Assembly: GCA_943788365.1 (NCBI GenBank)
Contig: CALSPZ010000001.1
Coordinates: forward strand, 1,199,460-1,263,459
DNA from: CAJQGY01 sp905478015
GTDB lineage: Bacteria; Pseudomonadota; Gammaproteobacteria; Magnimaribacterales; D2472
Direction: 5' to 3'
DNA length: 64,000 nucleotides
Under the pieces are notes generated by a model. That model saw only the letters and a program-made list of their open reading frames with translations. It had not been told where the DNA came from and made no database searches. Positions 1 to 8,668 of the stretch are shown here, piece by piece (position 1 is the first letter of the stretch; every line of letters starts with the position of its first letter). The position numbers and the translations under genes were made by a program.

Positions 1-624
1 CAATGCATTGACATAAGCCATATTGATAATAATAAAAGAGAAAAAATAGTTCTTTTTGCAAGCACTCACCCAGGAGAGGATGAAATACTTATAGATGCAT
101 TTTGCAGCATATTAAATGACATGCCTGATACAAAACTTGTAATTGCCCCCAGACATCCTGAAAGAGCAGAGTCAATATCTCTACTATTAAGTAAAAAAAA
201 TATTTCAAACTCTTTGAGCTATAACAACAAGCTTAATTTCAATTCGAAACAAGCAATTGTAATTGGGTCAATAGGGATATTAAGCTCTTTATATTCAAAA
301 GCTAGCGTATCTTTTGTTGGGGGAAGCTTGCTCGGAACTTCAGGAGGTCATAATATAATAGAGCCAGCAGCTGCAGGTTGCCCTTTTGTAGTAGGGCCAT
401 TTATGTATAACTTCCAGGATATTTTAGAAACATTTTTGAGTGCAAATGCTTGTATTCAAATAAGCAAGCAAAAAGAAATAGAGCAATCGTTAAAAAGAAT
501 ATTGACTGATAAAGATCAGCATGAAAAAATAAATGCATTAGCTGTTGTTAGTCAAAACAAAGGATCAACAAGCTTGCAGGCAAGAAAAATATTACAGTTA
601 TTACAAAATAGGAGCAAATCTTGA
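1..624 (+). CDS. waaA: 3-deoxy-D-manno-octulosonic acid (Kdo) transferase, C-terminal part (5' end outside window)
   Basis: The reading frame is open from base 1, so this is the 3' part (207 codons) of a gene starting upstream. Visible family features are the segment APRHPERAE followed by the glycine-rich SFVGGSL and GGHNIIEPAAAGCP, the nucleotide-sugar-binding signature of GT30 Kdo transferases. The enzyme transfers Kdo from CMP-Kdo to lipid IVA at the inner membrane during lipid A-core assembly, so the organism makes LPS. The stop overlaps the TTG start of glnB by 4 bases, indicating co-transcription. The membrane anchor and acceptor domain lie outside the window. Confidence 0.9.
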   Translation, partial: QCIDISHIDNNKREKIVLFASTHPGEDEILIDAFCSILNDMPDTKLVIAPRHPERAESISLLLSKKNISNSLSYNNKLNFNSKQAIVIGSIGILSSLYSKASVSFVGGSLLGTSGGHNIIEPAAAGCPFVVGPFMYNFQDILETFLSANACIQISKQKEIEQSLKRILTDKDQHEKINALAVVSQNKGSTSLQARKILQLLQNRSKS

Positions 625-959
625 AATTAGTTACAGCAATTATCAAACCATTTAAGGTTGAAGAGGTTAGAGCTTCGCTAGAAAAAATTGGAGTCTCTGG
701 AATGACAATGACAGAGGTTAAAGGCTTTGGAAGACAAAAGGGTCATACTGAGCTTTATAGAGGAGCTGAATATACAATAGATTTTCTTCCAAAAATTAAA
801 TTAGAAATTGCTATTTCTGATGATATGGTTGAGTCTGTAAAAGAAGCTATTATTGAAGCAGCAGCATCTGGAAAGATTGGAGATGGAAAAATTTTCATCT
901 CTCCTATTGAAGAGGTGGTTAGAATTAGAACGGGTGAAACAGACGAAGAAGCTCTCTAG
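621..959 (+). CDS. glnB: Nitrogen regulatory protein P-II
   Basis: A full-length 112-residue P-II signal protein. The T-loop motif YRGAEYTIDF places Tyr51 at the classical uridylylation site, and GKIGDGKIF is the B-loop/ATP-binding signature. P-II trimers sense 2-oxoglutarate and ATP/ADP and control glutamine synthetase adenylylation, NtrB or AmtB. No amtB is adjacent, so I prefer glnB over glnK, but sequence alone does not separate them. The start is TTG at 621, preceded by a GGAG-type ribosome site at 611-614, and it overlaps the waaA stop. Confidence 0.93.
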   Translation: MKLVTAIIKPFKVEEVRASLEKIGVSGMTMTEVKGFGRQKGHTELYRGAEYTIDFLPKIKLEIAISDDMVESVKEAIIEAAASGKIGDGKIFISPIEEVVRIRTGETDEEAL

Positions 960-964
960 ACACT

Positions 965-1900
965 ATTAATAAAGTACCAAAAAATAAAATTATTTTCTTA
1001 TTAGGACCAACTGCGTCTGGAAAAACAGAAGTAGCCATAAACCTATTTAAAAAATTTAACATAGAATTAATAAGTGTTGATTCTGTAATGGTTTATAAAG
1101 GTGCAAATATTGGATCTGCAAAACCAACTCATGACATACTTTCCGAGTACCCCCACCACCTTGTGAACAATAAATCTTTAAACGAAATATATTCTGTTGC
1201 AGAGTTTTGCAGTGATTCAAAAAAAATAATTCAAGAGGTTCATTCAAGAAATAAGATACCTTTGTTTGTTGGAGGCTCAATGATGTACTTTAAATCCCTT
1301 TTAAAAGGGATTGATAATTTACCAGAGAGGGATGATAGCTATAGAAAAAAACTTGCAGAAATGAAGATTTCTGAGAGCGACCATTTTCTTTATGATTTAC
1401 TGGTTTCTAAAGACCCAGATTATGCAAAAGCAATCAAACCAAATGATGAAAAGAGAACAATTCGTGCGCTTGAGGTTATCAATAAGACGGGAAAAAAAAT
1501 GTCTGAGCAAATTAATCCCAATTTAAACTCTCTTTTTTCTAATACTTATGATATTCATCAAATGGCAATTTATGACAAAGATAGAGAAAAGCTTCATAAG
1601 AGAATAGAGCACAGGCTTTTGACTATGTTTAAAGAGGGCTTGATCGATGAAGTACATGAACTTATTAATCAATATTCCATTAAAGAGCAACACCCAATTC
1701 TTAGTGCCGTAAATTATAAGCAAACTATAGATTATCTCGAAGGACGAATTAATAAAGAAGAACTTTTTAATCAAGCATTATATGCATCAAGACAGCTGGC
1801 AAAGAGACAAATAACTTGGATTAGGTCTTGGGATGATCTTAATGTGTTTAACATCAATTCCCAAAATGAAATAGAGAAAAGTATTAAATTTTTTATCTAG
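965..1900 (+). CDS. miaA: tRNA dimethylallyltransferase (start codon uncertain)
   Basis: MiaA transfers a dimethylallyl group from DMAPP to A37 of tRNAs that read UNN codons. The P-loop GPTASGKT lies at about bases 1007-1030, followed by the substrate-loop region ISVDSVMVYKGANIGSAKP and the C-terminal ASRQLAKRQITWIR. The frame is open back to a stop at 935, but it contains no ATG, GTG or TTG before the P-loop. The first usable initiator-like codon is ATT at 965, which gives the normal length of about 311 residues. Starting at the first ATG (1088) would delete the P-loop and cannot be right. A lost base hiding an ATG is the alternative. In many relatives hfq follows miaA; here hflK does. Confidence 0.85.
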   Translation: MNKVPKNKIIFLLGPTASGKTEVAINLFKKFNIELISVDSVMVYKGANIGSAKPTHDILSEYPHHLVNNKSLNEIYSVAEFCSDSKKIIQEVHSRNKIPLFVGGSMMYFKSLLKGIDNLPERDDSYRKKLAEMKISESDHFLYDLLVSKDPDYAKAIKPNDEKRTIRALEVINKTGKKMSEQINPNLNSLFSNTYDIHQMAIYDKDREKLHKRIEHRLLTMFKEGLIDEVHELINQYSIKEQHPILSAVNYKQTIDYLEGRINKEELFNQALYASRQLAKRQITWIRSWDDLNVFNINSQNEIEKSIKFFI

Positions 1901-1974
1901 ATAGCTTTAAATATTTTTTTAAGGCCATAAATAAGGACTATAATAATAAACATTATTCACTAAAGGAATCTTAT

Positions 1975-3045
1975 ATGAATTGGGAAAATAAAGACAAAGA
2001 CCCATGGGGCGGTAAAAATGATGCAGGTGACTTTGATGATCTGCTAAAGAAATTCTCTTCTGTTTTGGGTGCAAAAAAGCAAGGATCTTCAAATGGCTCC
2101 AATTCATCTGGAGGAGGTTTTAATATGTCTTCTGGAAGAATGTTTCTTTATGCTTTTTTTGCATTTACGATCGTTTATGCATCTCAATGCGTATATCAAT
2201 TAGATGCGTCTGAAAGAGCGGTTATCTTAAGGCTTGGAAAGTTTCATGAGGAGCAAACTGAGGGATTAAATTTTAGATTAGCAGGCATAGATGATAGGTA
2301 TATTGAAAATGTATCTCTTACCAGAAGATATACCCAAACAAATAGCATGTTAACAAAAGATGAAAATATTGTTGATGTTACAGTATCAGCACAATACAGG
2401 ATCGCTAATTTAAAAGATTTTGTTTTAAATGTTAAGGATCCAGAAGGCAGCCTGAGAAATGCGATTGAAAGCGCCTTAAGACATGTCGTGGGTGACAACA
2501 CCCTTGATCAGACTTTAACGGTTGGAAGAGAGAATATTGCATTTGAAGTTCAGAATAGATTGCAAAAATACTTGGACTCATATCAAACAGGCTTACTTGT
2601 GCAACAGGTTAATATTGAAAAAACAGATCCTCCGGTAGCAGTTAAAGATGCCTTTGACGATGTTGTAGCAGCCAGGGAAGATAAGGAAAGGCTTCAAAAT
2701 GAAGCAGAAAGATATGCATTAACAATTGTTCCTGAGGCAAGAGGTCAGGCACAGGCAAGAATAAGAAATGCTGAAGGTTATAAATTAGAGGTTGTTGCTA
2801 ATGCCGAGGGTGAGACTGAAAGATTTAGTCAGCTCCTTGAAGAGTATAGCAAGGCCCCTGATGTAACTAGAGACAGACTTTATCTTGATGCGCTTCAGTC
2901 AGTATTAACTAATTCAACAAAAATAATGGTTGATGTTGAAGGCGGAAATAATTTGTTATATCTCCCATTAGACAAAATTATGGAAGAAAATAAGAAACAA
3001 GAAAGTTATAACAGAAATAATTTAAGGAGAGCTGACGATGAATAA
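1975..3045 (+). CDS. hflK: HflK, membrane protease-modulator subunit
   Basis: A 356-residue SPFH/band-7 protein. The N-terminus is Gly/Ser-rich and cytoplasmic (DPWGG near residue 9, GSSNGSNSSGGG near 37-48), followed by one membrane segment at about residues 56-75 and then a periplasmic band-7 domain with ERAVILRLGK. With HflC it forms the large ring complex around FtsH that limits degradation of some substrates. It overlaps hflC by 8 bases. The 74-base gap from miaA is where hfq and hflX sit in E. coli; neither is present in this window. Confidence 0.92.
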   Translation: MNWENKDKDPWGGKNDAGDFDDLLKKFSSVLGAKKQGSSNGSNSSGGGFNMSSGRMFLYAFFAFTIVYASQCVYQLDASERAVILRLGKFHEEQTEGLNFRLAGIDDRYIENVSLTRRYTQTNSMLTKDENIVDVTVSAQYRIANLKDFVLNVKDPEGSLRNAIESALRHVVGDNTLDQTLTVGRENIAFEVQNRLQKYLDSYQTGLLVQQVNIEKTDPPVAVKDAFDDVVAAREDKERLQNEAERYALTIVPEARGQAQARIRNAEGYKLEVVANAEGETERFSQLLEEYSKAPDVTRDRLYLDALQSVLTNSTKIMVDVEGGNNLLYLPLDKIMEENKKQESYNRNNLRRADDE

Positions 3046-3907
3046 GAGTTCATATTTACTAGTTTTTGCTGCACTAATTGTTGGCATAGCATTTAATAGC
3101 TTTTTCATTGTTGATGAAAAAGAGAAAGCAATTGTATTACAGTTTGGTGAAGCTGTTAGAACTGATATTGATGTTGGTTTTTCCTTCAAAATACCTATTA
3201 TCCAAGAAGTTAAAAAGTATGACGCAAGAATACAAACTCTTGATGAGGCTCCTGATAGAATCTTAACTGTTGAAAGTAAATATCTTTTAGTCGATTCTTT
3301 TATTAAATATAAAGTATCTGATGTTTTGACTTTCTATAAAGCCAATAACGGAAGCTTTAACAGTCTAAATAGTCTTTTGGGCCAAAGGTCTGAGTTTGTT
3401 TTAAAAAACCAATTTGGTAAAAGAACTGTAAAAGAGGTTGTTTCTGGAGAAAGAGACGAACTCATGAAGACTATGCTTACTCAATTAAATGATTCGGTAC
3501 TAGATCTCGGTGTTGAGATTATTGATTTCAGGGTTAAAAGAATTGATCTCCCTTCAAATTTAAGTAATTCAGTTTATGAAAGGATGAGAACTGAAAGAAA
3601 TAGACTTGCCGAAGAGCTAAGATCTGAGGGTAAAGAGATTGCTAGAGAAATCAGAGCTATAGCTGATAAAGACAAGGTTGTAATATTGGCTGAAGCATAT
3701 AAAAAATCTGAGCTATTGAGAGGTGAGGGAGATGCAGAGGCAACTGCTATATATGCAAATGCTTACTCTGTAGATCCAGAATTTTATGAATTTACTAGAA
3801 GTTTGAAAGCTTATACAGAAACGTTTAAAAGCAAATCTGATGTAATGCTAATTGATTCAGATTCAGAGTTTTTTAAATATTTAAATAAACAGACTCAACC
3901 AAAATAG
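3038..3907 (+). CDS. hflC: HflC, membrane protease-modulator subunit
   Basis: A 289-residue partner of HflK. It has an N-terminal signal-anchor at about residues 5-25 and a band-7 domain starting EKAIVLQFGE. The helical region contains MRTERNRLAEELRSEG and RGEGDAEATAIYA, typical of HflC. The ATG at 3038 overlaps the end of hflK, so translation is probably coupled. The product acts at the inner membrane with HflK and FtsH. purA follows after 7 bases, the same order as in many gammaproteobacteria. Confidence 0.92.
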   Translation: MNKSSYLLVFAALIVGIAFNSFFIVDEKEKAIVLQFGEAVRTDIDVGFSFKIPIIQEVKKYDARIQTLDEAPDRILTVESKYLLVDSFIKYKVSDVLTFYKANNGSFNSLNSLLGQRSEFVLKNQFGKRTVKEVVSGERDELMKTMLTQLNDSVLDLGVEIIDFRVKRIDLPSNLSNSVYERMRTERNRLAEELRSEGKEIAREIRAIADKDKVVILAEAYKKSELLRGEGDAEATAIYANAYSVDPEFYEFTRSLKAYTETFKSKSDVMLIDSDSEFFKYLNKQTQPK

Positions 3908-3914
3908 GTTTTGC

Positions 3915-5132
3915 ATGTCAGAAAACACATTAATCCTTGGGCTTCAATGGGGTGATGAGGGTAAAGGGAAAATAGTTGACGTTCTGAGCGAAAATGTTCA
4001 TGCAGTCTGTAGATTTCAAGGCGGGCATAATGCTGGCCATACTATAAAAGTAAATGGAGAGCAGACAGTCCTGCACTTAACTCCCTCTGGGATCCTTCAT
4101 CCAAATACTAATTGTGTAATAGGCAATGGAGTAGTTTTATCTTTGAAGGCGCTTGATAAAGAAATAAATGAACTTAAGGATGTGAATGTTTCCTTTGATA
4201 ATAGGTTCTTTATTAGCTCATCATGCTGCCTAATCCTTCCAACACATATAAAAATTGACCAAGTAAGAGATAGGGGAGAGTCAATAGGGACAACTGGCAG
4301 AGGAATAGGACCAGCTTACGAAGATAAGGTGGGAAGAAGAGCTATAAGATTTGGAGATTTTTCTGATTTGATCACTCTGAAAGAAAAAGTTACAAAACTT
4401 GTTAAGTATCATAATAAAATCCTTTCTAAAATGTATGACGAAGAGGGAATTCCAGTGCAAAAGGTTCTCGATGAAGTTCTATCATTTAAGCATTTATATA
4501 ATGATTACTGTAATGACACCCAAGATTTATTGCTGAACTGGGTCAAGGATAGCAAACCTTTGTTGTTTGAGGGAGCTCAAGGAACATTATTAGACATTGA
4601 TCAAGGTACATACCCTTATGTAACTTCCTCAAGCACAACTGCTGGTGGAGTGTCTACTGGTCTCGGAATAGGCCCAAGATATATCAACAAGGTCATTGGA
4701 ATAACAAAAGCCTACACCACAAGGGTAGGTGAAGGCCCTTTTATTACAGAGCTATTTGATGATGATGGTAAAAACTTGGCTGAAAAAGGCAATGAGTTTG
4801 GAGCAACAACAGGAAGACCAAGAAGGTGCGGATGGCTAGATTTAGTCGCCCTTAAAAAAGCTGTTTTTACAAACTCTGTAACTGATATATGCTTAACAAA
4901 ATTGGATGTTTTAGATGATTTTGAAAATATATCTATATGCGTTGAATATAATAATAATAAGCCATTGTATAAAGTATTCGAGGGCTGGAAGTCTCAAACC
5001 GAAGGTATTACAGCATTTGATCAGCTACCAGAAAAAGCAAAATCTTACATAAAATATATAGAAAGTTATGTTGGTTGCAATATATCTATTATTTCAACTG
5101 GTCCATCTAGAGATCAAACTATAAGCAGGTAA
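3915..5132 (+). CDS. purA: Adenylosuccinate synthetase
   Basis: Condenses IMP and aspartate using GTP to form adenylosuccinate, the first committed step to AMP. The N-terminal GLQWGDEGKGKIVD is the GTP-binding loop with the catalytic Asp. GGHNAGHT carries the catalytic His, and TTGRGIGPAYEDK, FEGAQGTLLDIDQGTYP and TGRPRRCGW are family signatures. At 405 residues it is slightly shorter than the usual ~430. It closes the waaA-purA block and converges on nusB with only 6 bases between the stops. Confidence 0.95.
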   Translation: MSENTLILGLQWGDEGKGKIVDVLSENVHAVCRFQGGHNAGHTIKVNGEQTVLHLTPSGILHPNTNCVIGNGVVLSLKALDKEINELKDVNVSFDNRFFISSSCCLILPTHIKIDQVRDRGESIGTTGRGIGPAYEDKVGRRAIRFGDFSDLITLKEKVTKLVKYHNKILSKMYDEEGIPVQKVLDEVLSFKHLYNDYCNDTQDLLLNWVKDSKPLLFEGAQGTLLDIDQGTYPYVTSSSTTAGGVSTGLGIGPRYINKVIGITKAYTTRVGEGPFITELFDDDGKNLAEKGNEFGATTGRPRRCGWLDLVALKKAVFTNSVTDICLTKLDVLDDFENISICVEYNNNKPLYKVFEGWKSQTEGITAFDQLPEKAKSYIKYIESYVGCNISIISTGPSRDQTISR

Positions 5133-5138
5133 GCCTTT

Positions 5139-5555
5139 TTATTTAGTTAACTTAAGATATTTATCAAGATAAGTATTTATAAACTTATAAGACTCAGGGT
5201 TAGAAAATTTCTTAGACAATCTTAAGGACTCATCAATTATAAGCGGACCATCTAACTCCATAGCTCTAAATTCATTAATTGCAAAATAGAGAATAGATTT
5301 ATCTACAAGCTCCATATCAGAATCTTTTATATTTAAGTCCTCAAGACTCTTTTGAATAATATCTTGATGCTCACTTATCGATGTCAAAGATTTATTAAAA
5401 TAAGCAAAATCAACATTTTTTTTCTTTGCATGCTCTTTTTTAAATTGTTTCAAAATACTATCCGCATCTTGGTCATTAAAAAGGAGTTGAAAGATTGCTT
5501 GAATCAAGTACTCTCTCGTGCGGATAATGTTTTTATATTTTGCTAAATTTTTCAA
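5139..5555 (-). CDS. nusB: Transcription antitermination factor NusB
   Basis: A 138-residue all-helical protein with the NusB N-terminal signature REYLIQAIFQLLF and the C-terminal pattern DESLRLSKKFSNPESYKFINTYLDK. NusB with NusE (S10) binds boxA RNA in rRNA leaders and supports antitermination. It is the last gene of the riboflavin operon and abuts ribH directly, the standard ribH-nusB order. thiL and pgpA, which often follow nusB, are instead about 7 kb away on the other strand. Confidence 0.9.
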   Translation of the reverse strand: MKNLAKYKNIIRTREYLIQAIFQLLFNDQDADSILKQFKKEHAKKKNVDFAYFNKSLTSISEHQDIIQKSLEDLNIKDSDMELVDKSILYFAINEFRAMELDGPLIIDESLRLSKKFSNPESYKFINTYLDKYLKLTK

Positions 5556-6017
5556 CTAAATCTCCATCATCTCTAATAGAGACTGGGTAATTTCTTTACC
5601 TTTATTAAGAAAAGAAGGAGAAGCCCTATCTACCGCCTGATCTAGATTATTTGTGGCTAGAATACCATTAGCAACAGGTATCATTGTTTTTAAAGTTATA
5701 TCCATCAAAGCCTGAGATGATGTTTTAGAGATAATATCAAAATGGGGGGTCTCACCCTTTATTATTGCTCCAAAAGCAATAATTCCATCAGCACCTCTTT
5801 CTATAGCCTTTAGAGATCCAAATGGTATTTCCCATGCGCCAGGAACTCTTAGCACCTTAACATTAGCAACACCTAAACTTTCCAAATATTTCACAGATTC
5901 GCTTATCATCATTGAAACAATTTCATTATTCCATTTGCTTGCAACAATAAAGATATTTTTTTTGCTAATTGATGAATTTTTTAAATCATCATATTCAAAT
6001 CCATTTTGTATTTTCAT
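5556..6017 (-). CDS. ribH: 6,7-dimethyl-8-ribityllumazine synthase
   Basis: A 153-residue lumazine synthase that condenses 5-amino-6-ribitylaminouracil with 3,4-dihydroxybutanone 4-phosphate. Recognisable segments are ASKWNNEIV (substrate pocket), VPGAWEIPFG, and AFGAIIKGETPHFD with the catalytic His. It overlaps the ribBA stop by 4 bases and abuts nusB. Its length matches the family. Confidence 0.93.
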   Translation of the reverse strand: MKIQNGFEYDDLKNSSISKKNIFIVASKWNNEIVSMMISESVKYLESLGVANVKVLRVPGAWEIPFGSLKAIERGADGIIAFGAIIKGETPHFDIISKTSSQALMDITLKTMIPVANGILATNNLDQAVDRASPSFLNKGKEITQSLLEMMEI

Positions 6018-7090
6018 TTTACAAACCCTACAACTTCCAAATCAAAACCTGATAGAGAAGGGTATTTAAGAGGGGCGGCAAGAAGCCTAATTTTCTTTAA
6101 CCCAAGCTCTCTAAGTATTTGTGATCCAACTCCCGAAACCCTTGTATCAGGAACCCATTTTTTTTCAGAACCTTGTAAGTGACCAATTAATTCATCAGGA
6201 GTTTCTTGATTGCCAATTAATAGCAAAACCCCAACCTCTTCCTCACAAACCCTATCGATAGCATCTTTAAAAGAAAGCCTAGAACCGAATTCATCAACAC
6301 CAACTAAATCATGAATTAGATTTGGTGCATGAACACGAACAATGGGAGCTTCTTCTGAGGCTAAATCACCTTTAGTGAAAGAGAGATGTAATTTCCCAAA
6401 AATACTATCTTTCCATGCACTTAGAGTTAATTTATTTCCTCTAATGTGGACTTCTCTTTCATATTCTTTGGTCACTGACTTCTCTTTAACAGCCCTATAT
6501 TGAATAAGATCAGCAATAGTCCCAATTTTTAAACCATGCTTTTCTGCAAATAGCATTAAATCATCTCTTCTTGCCATTGTCCCATCATCATTCATAATCT
6601 CACAAATAACGCCTGATGGTTCTAATCCAGCTAATCTTGATAAATCACATGCCGCTTCCGTATGACCAGCCCTATTAAGAACTCCTCCATCCATAGCTTT
6701 TAATGGAAAAATATGACCAGGCTGAACAATATCATTTGGTTTAGAATTTTTAGCAACAGCTGTTCTAATTGTATGAGATCTATCAGCAGCTGATATTCCT
6801 GTTGATATTCCATTAGCCGCCTCAATAGAAACCGTGAATGCAGTACCATGATTGGCTTTATTGCTATCTGTCATCATGGGAAGATTTAACTCATCACATT
6901 TTTTTGAATCAAGTGTAAGACATACCAAGCCCTTAGCTCTAGATACCATAAAATTTATAACTTCAGGTGTTACCAGTTCAGATGCGCAGACAAGGTCTCC
7001 CTCATTTTCTCTATCTTCATCATCAAGCAAAATGACCATTTTACCTTTTTTGATATCATCAACTAGATCTTCTACTGTATTAAAGTTCAT
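6014..7090 (-). CDS. ribB: 3,4-dihydroxy-2-butanone-4-phosphate synthase fused to a degenerate GTP cyclohydrolase II-like domain
   Basis: Residues 1-200 are a complete DHBP synthase, with the acidic loop LDDEDRENEGDLV and GHTEAACDLSRLAGL. It converts ribulose 5-phosphate to the four-carbon riboflavin precursor. Residues ~205-358 align with GTP cyclohydrolase II (VRVHAPNLIHDLVG, then FGSRL), but the three zinc-ligand cysteines (C-x10-C-x-C) are absent. This half is therefore probably not catalytic, as in the RibBX-type fusions of many proteobacteria. A separate ribA would then be needed; none is in this window. It sits 6 bases after ribD. Confidence 0.9.
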   Translation of the reverse strand: MNFNTVEDLVDDIKKGKMVILLDDEDRENEGDLVCASELVTPEVINFMVSRAKGLVCLTLDSKKCDELNLPMMTDSNKANHGTAFTVSIEAANGISTGISAADRSHTIRTAVAKNSKPNDIVQPGHIFPLKAMDGGVLNRAGHTEAACDLSRLAGLEPSGVICEIMNDDGTMARRDDLMLFAEKHGLKIGTIADLIQYRAVKEKSVTKEYEREVHIRGNKLTLSAWKDSIFGKLHLSFTKGDLASEEAPIVRVHAPNLIHDLVGVDEFGSRLSFKDAIDRVCEEEVGVLLLIGNQETPDELIGHLQGSEKKWVPDTRVSGVGSQILRELGLKKIRLLAAPLKYPSLSGFDLEVVGFVK

Positions 7091-7096
7091 TTGTAT

Positions 7097-8200
7097 TTAT
7101 TTTTTTTTACGCATTATAATCTTAATATCGTCACCAACGAGCATTGAATCATATATTTTAAACTTCCTTGCATCCTTCAAATAATCAGGAGAATCAATAA
7201 AGAGACTATCAATAGAATCTTTGCCTAAAAATTTTGGAGATATATAAAGAATCAACTCATCTACAAGACCTTCTTTCAGGAAAGATGTAAATACTTTCGA
7301 ACCTCCCTCAACCAATATTGAATTAAGTTCATGCTTGCTTAGTTCTTTAAGGGTATCTTTTAAAGTAGAATTTTTTTTAATTGGTAATTTAATAAGATTA
7401 TCTTTTTTTGAATATGATGAAAATTCCTGCGAACAAATAATAACCTCACTCTTACCATCATAGATTTTTAGATCATTTTCTTTTGTTAAAAAACTAGATC
7501 CTAAGATAATCTTCTTTGGTTGTTTTCCATTAATGCTAGTAATATTCTTTCTCACATTAAGCCTTGGATTATCCTTTAAAATAGTCCCTGATCCTACTAA
7601 AATACCATCAGAGCTTTTTCTAATTTCTTGAACATCATCCCTAGATTTTTTTGAAGTTATCCATTTGCTATCGCCGCTAGATAATGCAATTTTTGCATCT
7701 AAAGACTGCGCTATTTTCATTCTAATGAAAGGCCTTCCTTTCTTGTGCCTAAAAAAGAAATCTTGATTAATGCTTAATGCTTGTTCTTTTAGCAACCCCA
7801 CTTCAACATTAATACCATTTTCTCTTAGTATTTTTACTCCCTTTCCATTTATTTTTTTATTTGGATCCAGGCTTGCACAAAACACATTTTTTACTCCATA
7901 TTTAATAAGAGAGGATGTACACGGCGGAGTTTTTGAAAAAATAGAGCAGGGCTCAAGAGTAATATATGCAGTTGCATCAGAGAGCAATTCAACCGCCTTA
8001 TCTTTGCCATATTTCTTAATACAATAATTAAAAGCATTTACCTCTGCATGATAACCACCATATTTTTTATGATAGCCTTTACCAATAATCTCTTTATTTT
8101 TAACTAAGATACACCCAACTTTTGGATTAGGGCGAACATCTGCTGACCCTTTGAGAGCAAGATTTATAGCTTCTTGCATATAATCCTCTCGTGTCATCAC
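7097..8200 (-). CDS. ribD: Bifunctional diaminohydroxyphosphoribosylaminopyrimidine deaminase / reductase
   Basis: A 367-residue two-domain enzyme. The N-terminal zinc deaminase domain (residues ~1-145) shows the HAEVNAF motif and the cysteine pair in EPCSIFSKTPPC. The C-terminal NADPH-dependent reductase (residues ~150-365) shows PFIRMKIAQSLDAKIA, WITSKKSRDDVQEIR and ILVEGGSKV. It performs the second and third steps of riboflavin synthesis. It abuts nrdR upstream and ribBA downstream. Riboflavin synthase (ribE), normally between ribD and ribBA, is absent here. Confidence 0.93.
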   Translation of the reverse strand: MMTREDYMQEAINLALKGSADVRPNPKVGCILVKNKEIIGKGYHKKYGGYHAEVNAFNYCIKKYGKDKAVELLSDATAYITLEPCSIFSKTPPCTSSLIKYGVKNVFCASLDPNKKINGKGVKILRENGINVEVGLLKEQALSINQDFFFRHKKGRPFIRMKIAQSLDAKIALSSGDSKWITSKKSRDDVQEIRKSSDGILVGSGTILKDNPRLNVRKNITSINGKQPKKIILGSSFLTKENDLKIYDGKSEVIICSQEFSSYSKKDNLIKLPIKKNSTLKDTLKELSKHELNSILVEGGSKVFTSFLKEGLVDELILYISPKFLGKDSIDSLFIDSPDYLKDARKFKIYDSMLVGDDIKIIMRKKK

Positions 8201-8668
8201 TTATTTCTTTTTAGGCTTTTCTTTGTTAAGAGAGTGTATCTCCGCAGAAAAATCTTTTATGTCCTGAAAGTCTCTATAAACAGAGGCAAATCTCACATAA
8301 GCAACTTTATCAACCTCTTTAAGAGATTCCATCATAATTTCACCTATGCGAAGAGATTTAATCTCACGTTCCCCACATGTTCTAATTTTATATAAAATTT
8401 TGCTAAAACAAGCGTCAATTTCTTCAGTAGATAATGGTCTTTTTTCAAGAGCTCTCAACATTCCTTTTTTAAGTTTTGATCCATCAAAGGGCTGTCTTTC
8501 GCCATCACTTTTTATTACTTTTGGTAAAGCAAGATCTGCAGTCTCAAAAGTAGTAAATCTTGATTGACAAACTTCACACGATCTTCTTCTTCTTGTTTGA
8601 GACCCGTCTGCAACAAGACGAGAATCAATTACTTTAGTGTCTTCAGCTTGGCAATATGGGCAATGCAT
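8201..8668 (-). CDS. nrdR: Transcriptional repressor NrdR
   Basis: A 155-residue regulator of ribonucleotide reductase genes. The N-terminal zinc ribbon uses Cys3, Cys6, Cys31 and Cys34 (CPYC and CEVC), with the basic DNA-binding segment SQTRRRRSC. An ATP-cone domain with KSDGERQPFDGSKLKKG follows. It senses the ATP/dATP balance and binds NrdR boxes. The glyA-nrdR-ribD adjacency with no spacer is typical of proteobacteria. Confidence 0.95.
   Translation of the reverse strand: MHCPYCQAEDTKVIDSRLVADGSQTRRRRSCEVCQSRFTTFETADLALPKVIKSDGERQPFDGSKLKKGMLRALEKRPLSTEEIDACFSKILYKIRTCGEREIKSLRIGEIMMESLKEVDKVAYVRFASVYRDFQDIKDFSAEIHSLNKEKPKKK

Noticed and set aside
1088..1900. ATG at 1088 as the start of miaA
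   Set aside because: It would remove the P-loop that is encoded upstream in the same open frame.
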